A stretch of 64,000 nucleotides of DNA from Odobenus rosmarus divergens (Eukaryota > Chordata > Mammalia > Carnivora > Odobenidae): the NCBI RefSeq assembly GCF_000321225.1, contig NW_004450381.1:1630457-1694456 (forward strand), read 5' to 3'. The position numbers were made by a program, and so were the translations under genes. Shown piece after piece: positions 10,241 to 36,024 of the stretch. Numbering within the stretch: position 1 is the stretch's first letter; each line of letters starts with the position of its first letter. The notes under the pieces were generated by a model that saw only the letters and a list, made by a program, of their open reading frames with translations, was not told the origin of the DNA and did not search any database.

Positions 10241-10664
10241 TTTTTTTTAAAAGATTTTATTTATTTAGGGGCGCCTGGGTGGCTCAGTCATTAAGCGTCT
10301 GCCTTCGGCTCAGGTCATGGTCCCAGGGTCCTGGGATCGAGCCCCGCATCGGGTTCCCTGCTCAGCGGGAGGCCTGAATCTTCCTCTCCCGCTCCCCCGG
10401 CTTGTGTTCCCTCTCTCGCTGTGTCTCTCTGTCAAATAAATAAATAAAATCTTAAAAAAAAAATTTATTTATTTATTTATTTATTTGAGAGAGAGCGAGA
10501 GTGAGAGAACACCAGCAGGGGGTGAAAAGCAGAGGGAAAGGGAGAAGCAGGCTCCTCGCTGAGCAAGGAGCTTGATGCGGAGCTTGATCCCAGGTCCCCG
10601 AGATCACGACCTGAGCTGAAGGCATAAAGCAGATGCTTAACCAATTGAGCCACTGAGGCACCCC
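10241..10664 (-). mobile_element. CAN-SINE, reverse, split by a nested SINE
   Basis: Tail at 10241-10267 and body at 10464-10664 belong to one reverse copy. A forward SINE sits between them. Confidence 0.88.
10268..10463 (+). mobile_element. CAN-SINE nested in another SINE
   Basis: Complete forward young copy, inserted in the ATTTATTT tail of the reverse copy that surrounds it. Confidence 0.93.
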
Positions 10665-10889
10665 TCAGATTTATTTCAATATCTAGTTTCATTTTTAAAT
10701 TAAAGCTGTTAGATAATTTTTTTGTAATTTAAAATTCATCATCAGAGGTGAGGAAAACATTATGAAGCTATTATGTACTGACAGCGAATAAAATTATTGG
10801 ACTATGCATTTATAAAAGCCATGTCTAATACTAAAAGTTCCAGTTATACTACTTAACTGGAGGAAATATACTTTAGCTCTTTATTTCTA

Positions 10890-11050
10890 ATTTTTTAAAT
10901 TTTATTATGTTATGTTAGTCACCATACATACATCATTAGTTTTTGATGTAGTGTTCCATGATTCATTGTTTGTGTATAACACCCAGTGCTCCGTTCAATA
11001 CGTGCCCTCTTTAATACCCATTACCAGGCTAACCCATCCCCCCACCCTAT
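10890..11050 (-). mobile_element. L1 3' UTR fragment, antisense
   Basis: Includes 'caccatacatacatcattag' and 'aacacccagtgctccgttca', a carnivore L1 3' end in reverse orientation. Confidence 0.65.
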
Positions 11051-11418
11051 TTCTAATTTTAACACATTTTCATTTTGTCATAATTTCCCTTTTTCACCCA
11101 ATTATTAGTACAATGAACAAAGTTTTTCCAAATGTTAAACATTTCTTACCACTTACGAAACATGACTTATTACTTTTTAAGAACTCCTTACAAGAAATTT
11201 GAATTTTTAATTTTCACCATGAACCTGTTTGATCAAAATATAGATCACTACTAAATAAACTGAAACAAAGAACGGAATAAAAACCACAAAAGTGGCATCT
11301 ATATAATCTGCAAATTATCTGATAAGACATTTTAACTAATTCAGATTTCTACATACCACAAGAAAGAATAACCTGGTTCCAAAGTACCACAAGGTTTGCA
11401 TTTTTACTGCAAGCCTTA

Positions 11419-11589
11419 TTTTTTTTTAAAGATTTTACTTATTTATTTGAGAGAGAGAGAGGGCACACAAGCAGGGGAGGAGCAGAGGGAGATGGAGCAG
11501 ACTCCTCACTGAGCAGGGAAGCTCATGTGGGGCTCATTCCCAGGACCCCAAAGTCAGAGGCTTAACCGACTGAGCCACCCAGGGGCCCC
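11419..11589 (-). mobile_element. CAN-SINE, reverse
   Basis: Reverse copy with a short deletion near the head. Target-site duplication TTTACTGCAAGC on both sides. Confidence 0.93.
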
Positions 11590-11725
11590 TTTACTGCAAG
11601 CTTTAAGTCATAGTGTTATTTTACTCATGTTCATAAGTACAAAACTTGTTATACCCGGTAGGTGGTATTCTACATAGTCAATAAAAGAATTCTTTATAAA
11701 ATTAGATTTTAAAAAATGCAGAATT

Positions 11726-11918
11726 GGGGCGCCTGGGTGGCTCAGTCATTAAGCGTCTGCCTTCGGCTCAGGTCATGATCCCAGGGTCCTGGGATCAAGC
11801 TCTGCATCGGGCTCCCTGCCCGGCGGGAAGCCTGCTTCTCTCTCTCCCACTCCCCTTGCTTGTGTTCCCTCTCTCGTTGTGTCTCTCTCTGTCAAATAAA
11901 TAAATAAAATTAAATTAA
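11726..11918 (+). mobile_element. CAN-SINE, young, forward
   Basis: Complete forward copy with the 'cagtcattaagcg' variant. Flanked by ATGCAGAAT repeats consistent with a target-site duplication. Confidence 0.94.
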
Positions 11919-12800
11919 AAGATGCAGAATGTCTGATAATTATCTCAAAGGCTAAAAAATGAAAAATGCAGAACACAGAAATAGTCATTGGTTAATATTT
12001 ACCTTTGAGAAAGCCAGAAATAATTCTATTCCAAGAAATAAGCAATAATGATAAAAGATGTAATTAGTATACTATATGCCTTTTAAGCCAAAGCACACTT
12101 TTCACCTCAAGATAGTTCTGATTTTTACATTCTTAATTCCCTTCGTCCAGAAAAGAACTCCATTCTAAGCCATTATTTGAATAGAGTTCATAATATATAG
12201 TTATTATTCTCCACAGGATGTTTTCATTACAGTACATAAACTGCAAAATGGCAAATGACTAAGTCAGTTATAAAGAATTTATAGCATAATAAATGGCAAT
12301 TTACAATAACCATCAACAGACTTCTACACCAGAGCCTAAAAGTTGCTGCAGTAGAAGTCACAACTAACATGACTCTTCCATGTGCTCAGACTTCGTTTAC
12401 TACAAATTACTGTCATAAAAACCAGAAAAGAAACCTTAGTGGGTCCTTCCAAAACTGCATAATTTTCCAAATTATTTTCCTCTGGGCGTAAGAAGCTGTT
12501 CATTCCTTCAATCCTTTTCTTCATTTAGCTTTTGCAATAGTTCCTTGATGGTTTTGCTTCTTCTTTTGCTCCTTTTCCCTCAATCATCTTGGCCAATTTC
12601 CCGGACAGTATGACATTTGTTAGAAACAATGGAGTAGGGCCAAAACAAAGTTGTAAGGAAGCCATGTGGGTCCTTTGCAGCCCATTCCACAACGCACTCC
12701 GCCCGTCTTTATATCAAACATCTCTGTAAGTCTTATGCTTTAATAGTGATCTCCAACTTTGTCCTGAGATTATTAGTGAACTGGTAACAATTTCAGATGA

Positions 12801-13185
12801 CCCTTGGTTGTTTGTCTTCTTTGGCTCTCCCATACACTTGTGAGACAAGGTTTAAATTCTGTATCTTCCTTCCCTAAGGGGCCCACCAGACTAGATCTCC
12901 AAACCGGACACACACAGCTCCTGAAGCTGCAGCTGATAGTACTTCATCGGCATCAGCATGTCCCCTCCAAACTTTGTTTTCCCCCTTGCTCATTCTTCCT
13001 TCCCTACCCTACCCAGCCACCACTCCCAGGGGGCTCTGCCTGCAAGCGGCTGCCTTTGCTGGGCACTGGGGCAAAACCTCCGCAGCGGCCACCACCAGCC
13101 TCCCCTACATCGCAGCCAGGACCATGGGCTCGGACCCCTCAAGAGGCCATTATTGATGGCCAGTCATCTTGCTATTTCTTTTCTT
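12801..13185. other. Single-copy-looking stretch, no gene recognised
   Basis: GC content rises relative to the neighbouring AT-rich DNA. No conserved motif or long recognisable reading frame was identified on either strand. Confidence 0.5.
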
Positions 13186-13379
13186 TTTTTTTTTTAAGAT
13201 TTTATTTATTTGACAGAGAGAGAGACAGCCAGAGAGGGAACACAGGCAGGAGGAGTGGGAGAGGGAGAAGCAGGCTTCCTGCAGAGCAGGGAGCCCAACG
13301 CAGGGCTCGATCCCAGGACCCTGGGATCATGACCTGAGCCCAAGGCAGACACTTAATGACTGCGCCACCCAGGCGCCTC
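13186..13379 (-). mobile_element. CAN-SINE, reverse
   Basis: Complete reverse copy. Target-site duplication CTTGCTATTT on both sides. Confidence 0.94.
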
Positions 13380-13535
13380 TTGCTATTTATTTTCTATTTG
13401 CCCCATCTGTTCTTTGTTCCCCTCTTCCTCCTTTTCTGCCTTCTTTTAGAATATTTATGAACCCATCATAAATCTCTTGTTGGCTTAACTTTTTTTATTG
13501 AGGCAAAATCCACATAATGTAAAATTCCCCATTTT

Positions 13536-13652
13536 AACCATTTTTTATTAGGTTTTATTTTTAGGTAATCTCTACCCCCAGCATAGGGCTCAAACTTACA
13601 ATTCAGAGATTGAGAGTCACGCCCTAAAGCCAGTGAGCCAGCCAGGCATCCC
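13536..13652 (-). mobile_element. Short tRNA-like carnivore SINE, reverse
   Basis: Reverse copy lacking C/T-rich middle. Target-site duplication CCATTTTAACC flanks it. Confidence 0.82.
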
Positions 13653-15780
13653 ACCATTTTAACCTTTTTAAAGTGTACAATTCAGCGGCTTTTAGTATAT
13701 TCTCCCTGTTGTGCAACCATCCTACTTACAGAACATTTTCATTGCCCCATAAAAGAAACCCCATTGCCATCACGTAGGCACTCCTTATTCTCCCTTCCCC
13801 AGTCTGTGGCAACCACTAATCTGCTTTGTCTCCACGAATGTGCCTATTGTGAACATTTCATATACATGGAATCATACATGGCCTTTTGTGTCTGGTTTCT
13901 TTCACTTAGCATGTTTTCAAAGTTCCTCCATGTCATAGCATGGACCAGTAATTCACATCTTTTTATGGTTAAATAATATTCCATTGTATGGATATACCAT
14001 TTGTTTACCCATTTATCAGCTGATGGACATTTGAGTGTTGGCTTTTTTCATTCCAGGGCTGCTTGGGGTTTATATTATATATCTTTATCACAATCTACCT
14101 TCAAGTATTATACCACTTCTAATATAAGAATCTTACAATGGTATGCTTTCCTTTCTTCCCTCTTGGCCTTTATGCTAATATTGTCATGCATTTTACTTCT
14201 ACGTATGTCATAAGCCCCACACGTAACACAATCCTCACTTCTTTGTGTAGATAATAGATTTCCATGTGGTGTAATTTTCCTAATGCCCAAAGGATGTCCT
14301 TCATTGTATTTTGTATAGCAGGCTTCCTGGTGATGAATTTTTTTTCAGCCTTTGTAGGTCTGAAAACATCTTTATTTTGCCTTCATTTTTGAAAGGCGCT
14401 TTTTCTCAAGTACTGAATACTAGATTAACAGGGTTTTCTTTTCTGTCAGTCCTTTAAAGATCTTTGTCCTTGCACTCTTTCCAGTAAGTAATGTCATCCT
14501 TATCTTTGTTCCTTTGATTGTAACGTATTTTTTCTCTAGCTGCTTTTTAAAGTGTTTTCTCTTCACTGGTTTTGAGTTATGATATGCTTTGGTGTCGTTT
14601 TCTCCATGTTCCTTGTGCTTGAAGTTCATGTAGCTCCTTGGATCTGTGGGCTTATAGTTCTCATCAAGTTTGGAAAGTTTTTGGCCATTATCTCTTCAAA
14701 TAATATTTCTGTCCCCATCATTGCCTCTCCTTCAGGGACTCCAACTCTGCATAGATTAGGTCTTGAAGCTGTCTCACGATCTTCTTCTTCTGCAGATGTC
14801 TTCCCCTCTCCGTTTCATTTTGGAGAGCTTCTATGCCTGTGCTTTAAAGTTCACTCGTCTTTTCTTCTCAGCAGTGTCTGATCTGCTGTTAATCTCATCC
14901 AGCCATTGAAGTTCAGTTTGAAGTTTCACCCCTTTCCTCCTTTTCCTTCTTTCTCCTCCCTTCCCCCTTCCTCTCATCTCCTGTCTTTTTAAATCATCTA
15001 TGCCTCTCTTTTTAAAAAAAAAAGATTTTTATTTATTTATTTAGGGAGTGAGTGTGCAAGTGGGGGCGGGGCAGAGGGAGAGGAAGAGAGAGAATCTCAA
15101 GCAGATTCCCTGCTGAGCACAGAGCCCAGGGGCTGCAAGGCGGGGGTGGGGGGGTGGGGGGGGGGGGTCGGGGGTGCGGCGCGCGCTAGATCTCACAACC
15201 CTGAAATCTGAGCGGAAATCGAGAGTCAGACGCTCAACCCTCTGAACCACCCTTCTTAACTTTTTGAAAAAGGAAATAGTTAAAATAATGTTTAATGTCC
15301 TCCGCTAATTCTAAAAATTGGGTCCGTTTTGGATCTGCTTTGACTATTCTCATTATGGGTTGTGCTTTCCTGCCTCTTCGCATGCCTGGTAATCTTTGAT
15401 TGGATGCCAGAATTTTACCTTGTAATGTGCTTGGTATTTTTATATTCCTATAAATCTTGTTGAGTTTTGCTCTAGGATACAGCTAATTGGAAACAGTTTG
15501 ATCCTTTCGAGTCTCACTTTTATTATTTGTTAATGTGGGTCCTAAGCAGTGCTCAGTCCAGAGCTAATTACTCCTCACTTAATGAGGCAGGACTTTCCTT
15601 GATACCTTATTTTTTTTTTAATTTTGTTCAAAAAAATTTTAAATGTTTTAAAAATTTATTTTTATGATGCTTTGTGTCTTGGGGACTTGCTAATCCTGGA
15701 GACTGCCCTCCCAGAATTGGTTAATTTCTAGACAGTAAACAATTCACTTGCAGAGTGAGCCTTTCATATACAAACTTACT
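13653..15780 (-). mobile_element. Ancient L1M/HAL1-type LINE, antisense
   Basis: Signatures 'aaagtgtacaattcagcgg', 'ccattgtatggatatacca' and 'cttcagggactccaactctg' are typical of ancient L1-derived DNA read in reverse. Interrupted by a SINE at 15016. No ORF of useful length. Confidence 0.65.
15016..15253 (-). mobile_element. CAN-SINE, older subtype with G-rich expansion
   Basis: Reverse copy with 'aatcgagagtcagacgct'. The segment 15137-15180 is an internal G-run expansion (G5, G7 and G11 runs separated by single T) not present in other copies here. Confidence 0.85.
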
Positions 15781-17078
15781 AATCAAACTGTAACTCCAAC
15801 CACCTTTACCTAATTCTCACATAGCAAACCAGTATTTCCCCTGTCTTAAATCACCTCAGGGCCAGGTTATGGACAACTAGAGACCACTCCTATAGCCAAG
15901 AACTCTCTGAATTTATTTGAATGAACCGATTCTAAGCTTTCTCAAACTTGCCTACCTTACCTTGCCCATTCCTTCCCCAGGGAAACCACACGTTAAAGGC
16001 TCTGGGTCATGCACTCCCCTCACGCCTACTGCCTCCTGACCCACTCTGGGGTTTCTTCATGTGACTGTGAATGGTATAGCATGCTCCCTTCTCTTGGAAA
16101 CTGTAATCACCTTTTTTCAAGGCAGTTGTCTCCATGTCTATACAATACCTAATTAAAACAAAATCCTTGGTACATTTTCAAACAATGGTCTACCCAATAT
16201 TCTGTAAATTTTTTTTTTTAAGATTTTATTTATTTATTTGACAGAGAGAGACACACGAAAGAGGAACACAAGCAGGGGGAGCGGGAGAGGGAGAAGCAGG
16301 CGTCCCACAGATCAGGGAGCCCGATGTGGGGCTTGATCCCAGGATCATGACCTGAGCCGAAGGCAGATGCTTAACGACTGAGCCACCCAGGCGCCCCTAT
16401 TCTATGAATTTTTTATCTGGCTGGTAGGAACAATTCCCAGCCTCGTGTAATGCCAGGCAGTTATAATCCTTTTTGATGGTTCTTTCTCTGGCCTCTGGTT
16501 TTTTCACACTCTCGTGCTGACCAGTATTCTGAGTACTCAAGAGGGCCCTTCTGCAGATCTCCTGGGTTCTCTGTGCAGCTTTATTCTGGTATTCTGTCTC
16601 ATGAACATGAGATGCCTCAACTTCTAACTCCTAGCTCAGACCCTTCAACCCTTCAGTTTCCTCCCTGTTCCACTGCCCAGAAACTCTCACAAGGCAGTAG
16701 TAAGCCATCTTATTTGTTTCCCATCTCTTAGGGATTGCTCTTTCAATGTTTGAGTTTTAATTTTTTTTTTTTAAGATTCAGGTTTGAGACCAAATCCATG
16801 CACTTAACTCCATTTGACCAGAGGCAGAAAAAATTCCTGCATTTTTTTTTAAGCTTATGGAATACCCAGCAGGTGAGCATAGAGGCTGAGATTGTATCGA
16901 TGAAACAACTGAATCTAAACCCTCCCTTGCATAGATAACAAACTAAAGGTTTGGAAAGAAGTAGTGGAGGTAATCAGAACCAGATTCTATCCCTTAAATC
17001 TTGGTCTAGTTATCTGACATCATTCTTTGCTCTGTATCTTCTTTATCTTGCCAAGTTACTTTCCATTTTCGACTATTT
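15781..17078. other. Repeat-derived intergenic DNA without a gene
   Basis: Apart from the SINE at 16211, the text resembles further decayed antisense LINE sequence. I see no gene, RNA or regulatory element I can support. Confidence 0.45.
16211..16397 (-). mobile_element. CAN-SINE, reverse
   Basis: Complete reverse copy. Flanks TATTCTGTAAAT and TATTCTATGAAT are a slightly diverged target-site duplication. Confidence 0.94.
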
Positions 17079-17228
17079 TTTTTTAAGATTTTATTTATCT
17101 GAGAGGGAGCGAGAGAGAGCAGAGCAGGAGGGAGGAGCAGAGAGAGAAGCAGGCTCAATCCCAGGACCCTGGGATCATGACCTGAGCTGAAGCCAGACAC
17201 TTAACTGACTGAGCCACCCAGGCGCCCC
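17079..17228 (-). mobile_element. CAN-SINE, internally deleted, reverse
   Basis: Only about 150 bp; the segment between the C/T-rich block and 'caatcccaggaccc' is missing. Head intact at 17228. Confidence 0.92.
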
Positions 17229-17259
17229 TAGACTAATATATTTTCAAACAAAATAACTT

Positions 17260-17515
17260 TAAAAAATTTTTTTATTTAAATTCAATTAATTAACATGTAT
17301 TATTAGTTTCAGAGGTAGAGGTCAGCGATTCATCAGTCTTAACATAATACTCAGCCCTCATTACATCATGAGCCCCATTACATCCATCACCCAGGTACCC
17401 CATCCCCCCACCACCCCCATCCCCTCCAGCAACCCTCAGTTTGTTTACTATGATTAAGAGTCTCTTATGATTTATCTCCCTCTCTGATTTCATCTTGTCA
17501 AAATACATGTTTTTT
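17260..17515 (-). mobile_element. L1 3' UTR fragment, antisense
   Basis: Contains 'attacatccatcacccaggt', a C-rich run and 'ttaagagtctcttatgattt', as in carnivore L1 3' UTRs in reverse. Confidence 0.7.
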
Positions 17516-19260
17516 AAAAAGAGAATGTGCATCAATATCCAGACCTCCATGTGATCTTGAGACTGCTCCTCCCCAACCTTGGCAAAAAGTTGGAAGCTTT
17601 TTCTCTAGAGGGGGTAGGTTTCTGGGGTAGAAAGGCCTTCTCAGAGACCTGGAAGACAAGTGAACCTAGGCATACTAGAATGCTGAAGCTCCCTAGCCCT
17701 CTTCCTTCACTGAGTTCCCACAAGGCCAGCAGCAGTTCAAGGTAAACCCTCCAGACATGAAACTGGAAGTTTCCTCCAGGGAACCTGACCAGTCCAAGAG
17801 GAAAGTCCTCTAAAAGTAGTGGACATTAGGGATTTGCCAAAAAAAGTTCAATCAGCTCATCTTACAAACACATATTCTTCTTACTATCACACCTGTAAAT
17901 ATAAGCACACTACCAATGATTGCCAGGCAGCTAAGGAAAGTCTATAACATGAAAGACTAAAAGCAAAACAAAAAGGGAAAACAAAAACCACGCAGGAGAT
18001 GAGAGTTTTCAACAAAACATATTAATGTTCTCAGAGATAAGATGTTGCAACCATGGAATGAGGTCCTAATTTAAAAAAAAAAAAAAAAAGGAACACTTAG
18101 ACCATCAACAGGAAATTTTCCATAAAGGAGATCAAAAAGTCAAGAAAATAGGAGGTGGTAGGGACAGAAAAAATAAAAACAGAGATAAGTCCAGGAGATC
18201 CAATATCTGAACAGGAATTCCAGAAAGAAAAGCCAGAAACTAAAGGAAGGAAATCATTAACAAGGAATTCAAGTTTCCCAGAAGTGAAGGACCAGAGTTC
18301 ATTCTGAAAGGGTTCAACAACAGCCTAGCACTGCATGAAAACAGACCTTCACCAAGGCATGCCACCCTGAAATTTCAGAATGCCGGTGACAGAAGGGAGA
18401 AAGAGTCACATACAAAGAATCAGGACTCAGAACGGCTTGACTCTTCTAACAGAAACACTAGATGGTAGGTGAAAAGTAACAATGCCTTCCAAACTGTAAA
18501 GGAAAATAAATTCCAAACTGGAATTTCACACCCAATCAAGTATGAGAGGAGACATTTTTCAGACATGCAATTCACTCAAACTACTTTCCATGCACATCTT
18601 TTACTGCAAGCGTTCTACTAGAATGAGGTAATAAATCAAGGGAAAGTGGGGACATGGAAAACAGGAGACTCAGCAGGGGAGAGCCCATGATGACAGCACT
18701 ATGTTAAGCATAAGGGAGAGCCAATCCAGATAGGGCAGGTCAAGAAATCGATAAAATAGATGTTAATGTCCTTAGAGAATTTGGGTTGAATTAGTGACAA
18801 GTAGAGAGAAAACTAAGCTAATAACTAATAAAAATGCAAGAGGATTACTAATTCTAGGGATAAGAAAGTTCTGCAGGAAGGTAATCTCATCCACTACATG
18901 GCTCAGCTGTGATTTAAATACCCAGTCATAGTAAACACTTAATATATGACCCAACTAGAATTATACCAGGGAGATGGGTGATGGGGAGTACATGCATGGT
19001 GGGCAAGAGGGAGAGAAAAGTCAAATGATAATGCCTACAATGCAAACATCAATAAATAGCCATGCACACGTTTAAATTGAGACCTGGTGGCAAATATAAA
19101 CTTACCAGCCAAGAGTTGAAAGGGAATACCGTGAAGTGGGGTAAACGGGGAAGGGCAGATAGGGTAGGAGAGTTGCTGTTTTTCATAACAAACCTCGCAG
19201 GACTATTTGCTTTTTCAATGCAAAATAAGATTTTCTTCCTAAAATGCAGGATATAAAACT
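17516..19260 (+). mobile_element. Ancient HAL1/L1-like LINE, sense, decayed
   Basis: From about 17.9 kb onwards the text matches the widespread block 'gtcacatacaaagaatcagg ... ggaatttcacacccaatcaa ... gagacatttttcagacatgc'. No intact frame. The left boundary with single-copy sequence is unclear. Confidence 0.5.
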
Positions 19261-19313
19261 GTTTACAAACCTATTTTGTTAATTTATTGTTTTTAAAAGT
19301 TTCAAAATTTTGC

Positions 19314-19494
19314 AAGGGCCTGCGTGGGTTAGTGGGCTAAGAGTCTGCCTTCGGGGCTCAGGTCATGATTGTGGGATCCTGGGATTGAGCCCTACACCAG
19401 GCTCACCGCTCAGCAGGGAACCTGCTTCTCCTCCCTCTGCCCCCGCCCCACGCTTGTGCTCTCTCAAAATCTTCATAAAAAAATATTTTAAAAG
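19314..19494 (+). mobile_element. CAN-SINE, diverged, forward
   Basis: Degenerate head ('gggcctgcgtgggttagtgg') and shortened middle. Flanking AAAAGTTTC(A/C)AAATTTT duplication is visible. Confidence 0.85.
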
Positions 19495-19499
19495 TTTCC

Positions 19500-21298
19500 A
19501 AATTTTTACTGTGCACATTTAATTAAAAACGAAACCATAAATGGGAGCTCCACTTTTCGGGATCTAGGTAGGGTTACAGCTAGTTTTTACTGCGTGTAGA
19601 ATCATGCAAGACTGGTATTCCTGCATGGTTCCCAAGGTAAACCATATCCGGTCAGCTTTTTATGCAATTCATGTGTTAAGTATAATGTGTTAGTAAAGTC
19701 TTATTTACTATAAAAGTATGATAATTTAAGCAGTGAGCATACTAAAATAACAGATTCTAGTCCAGGATATCAAAATGTGGCCACAGACCTACTGAATCAG
19801 ATCTACCTAGCTTGGGTGGCAAGGGCATTGCTTAAAATGCAGATTCCTGGGCCCTACCCCAGACCAATTATTCAGCAATCTCTACCGGTAGGGCCTTGGA
19901 ATTTTCATTTCTAACAAGATCCCTAAAGTGATGTTGAAAACTACTGCTCTCCCTCACTTTGTTAGTAATTCAATAGTGTTCATTAATAAGCCAATAAATC
20001 AATGTCTGTAAATCAAGCTCACAGGCAGGGAGGAGGAAAAGGAATCCATGAAGGGTAGTGGATACCACCATGTCTACCTGAAAGAATTCTACTTAAAACA
20101 CTTCAGAGAAATTCCACTCCATATGTAACTCAATGTACAAGTTTCTTTTCTTATCAGAAACAATATATTAACTCTTGGTCAAACCTAAAACAAATGAACT
20201 CTAACTCCATTCACATGAAGTTCATTTGAAATGGTCCCCAGTCCAGGAGCCCTTCCACTGGGGTAGCACAGCCTGCAGGGCCATCAGCGTTCATCCAAAT
20301 GTGTCAGAAGAGCAGGGGCTGCTGGAGCAAGAGGTGCAGGGGTTGCTCTGGGGGATGGGTCTCTGAAGCCTTATTTCCGGGCCTGCACTATCTGACCAAC
20401 ACTCTGAGGCTTATTCCTTAGTTCTTTGTTACAGAAATAATGCAAGGTCTGTTAACACAGTGGTAGTGTCATGACTATAAGGCAAAGCTTGTTAGAAAAC
20501 CCCTACTTGATGCCTAGTTAACAGATGTGTTGGATTTTCTTCTTCTTTTATTACTTGAACAATGTGTCCCATGAGCAATGTTCTAAGGGCAATTAATCAA
20601 TCCCTTTTCCTCGTAATAGTTCTTGCTGAAGCTCACCCTATACTGAACCTGTGGCAAGACCTCTTTTCAGTACTTGACTTCTTCAAGCCTGCTTTTCCAA
20701 TTTCTGTGTTTTTGTCAGTTATTCACTTTGCATACCTTGTCCTCTCTACCTCTGCTACATTAAAAGCCATGACTGTGCCACTGCATGCCGAGATGCTCTG
20801 ACAAATGCCTAAGAATCTGTCCCCACAAATCAAACACTGCTTATGAAGCCACTGTAGGAGCCACAGATGCCACTAGGATTCCCTAAATTATCTTTTAATA
20901 TTAGATTACTTTTGCCAAATGCTGAACCACTAGGGTTTCCAGGCTACAAAGATGAGAATGGTGGACTTTTTCATCGGCCAGGAGCACTCATGCGGTGTTA
21001 AGCTGAGCTGATGAAATCTCTACAAAGGTTACCTGAACAAAGCACGGTACAAATGCTTGTGTCTGAAGACCAATGAGACATCTATCTGTGTGTTCTTGGA
21101 GTTTTTCCGAGGGTTTAACCAGCAACTGGCCTGGAACAGTAACTTAAACTCTTATCAGTAACTGTGCTATTTCAAAGTACTGGCGTTCTCCCAGGATATC
21201 TTCCTGGGTGTCAAAATTTAACCTGCTGCCAAAGCAAACAGAACATCAAACCCCACAATGAACACCCAGTCCTTATTTTTTCAAAAAGAAAAACAACA
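19500..21298. other. Intergenic DNA between SNRPD3 end and LINE block
   Basis: Contains one MER5-like element. The rest, including an open frame at 20562-20801, shows no recognisable protein motif; I regard it as non-coding. Confidence 0.5.
19745..19950 (+). mobile_element. MER5-like hAT-Charlie DNA element
   Basis: 'aaaatgcagattcctgggcc', 'ccccagaccaattattcag' and 'aattttcatttctaacaaga' match the non-autonomous MER5 family. Terminal repeats are eroded. Confidence 0.65.
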
Positions 21299-21508
21299 GG
21301 GGCACCTGGGTGGCTCAGTTGGTTAAGCATCCGACTCCTGGTTTCAGCTCAGGTTGTGATCTCAGGGTCGTAAGACTGAGCCCTGTATCCGGTTCAGTGC
21401 TCAGCATGGCGTCTGCTTGGGTTTCTCTCTCCCTCTCCCTCTGCTCCGCACGCCCCACCCCCCAACATGCTCGCGCTCTCTCTGATACATAAATCTTAAA
21501 AAAAAAAA
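21299..21508 (+). mobile_element. CAN-SINE, older subtype, forward
   Basis: Forward copy of the 'agcatccgactcctggtttc' subtype. The left flank AAAAAGAAAAACAACA recurs after the tail. It lies just past the SNRPD3 poly(A) signal. Confidence 0.92.
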
Positions 21509-21539
21509 AAGAAAAGCAACAACAAAAAAGACCACCATA

Positions 21540-21545
21540 TTTATT
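21540..21545 (-). terminator. SNRPD3: SNRPD3 polyadenylation signal AATAAA
   Basis: TTTATT on the + strand reads AATAAA on the - strand, 136 bases past the SNRPD3 stop codon. It is the nearest canonical hexamer, implying a short 3' UTR. Longer isoforms cannot be excluded. Confidence 0.6.
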
Positions 21546-21680
21546 TAGTGTAACATTTCCCCTGATCTAAAGAGAAAGATGTCAAAAGAAAATCTAGAAC
21601 ATATACATAAGCACACACCCCCCTGAACCCAGATAACCTGAAAGAAAAAAAAACGGCAAAGTTCTGTTCAACAGATAAAT

Positions 21681-36024
<14,344 letters not shown>

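Larger units (their letters stand above)
11051..12800. other. AT-rich stretch without a recognised gene
   Basis: Two CAN-SINEs occur inside. On the - strand, 12420-12800 gives short protein-like segments in shifting frames (see findings), which could be an old retrocopy with its AT-rich 3' UTR extending leftwards. I cannot name a parent gene. No other feature seen. Confidence 0.4.

Noticed and set aside
20562..20801. 79-codon open frame downstream of SNRPD3
   Set aside because: Hydrophobic translation without motif, no splice or promoter context, length expected by chance.
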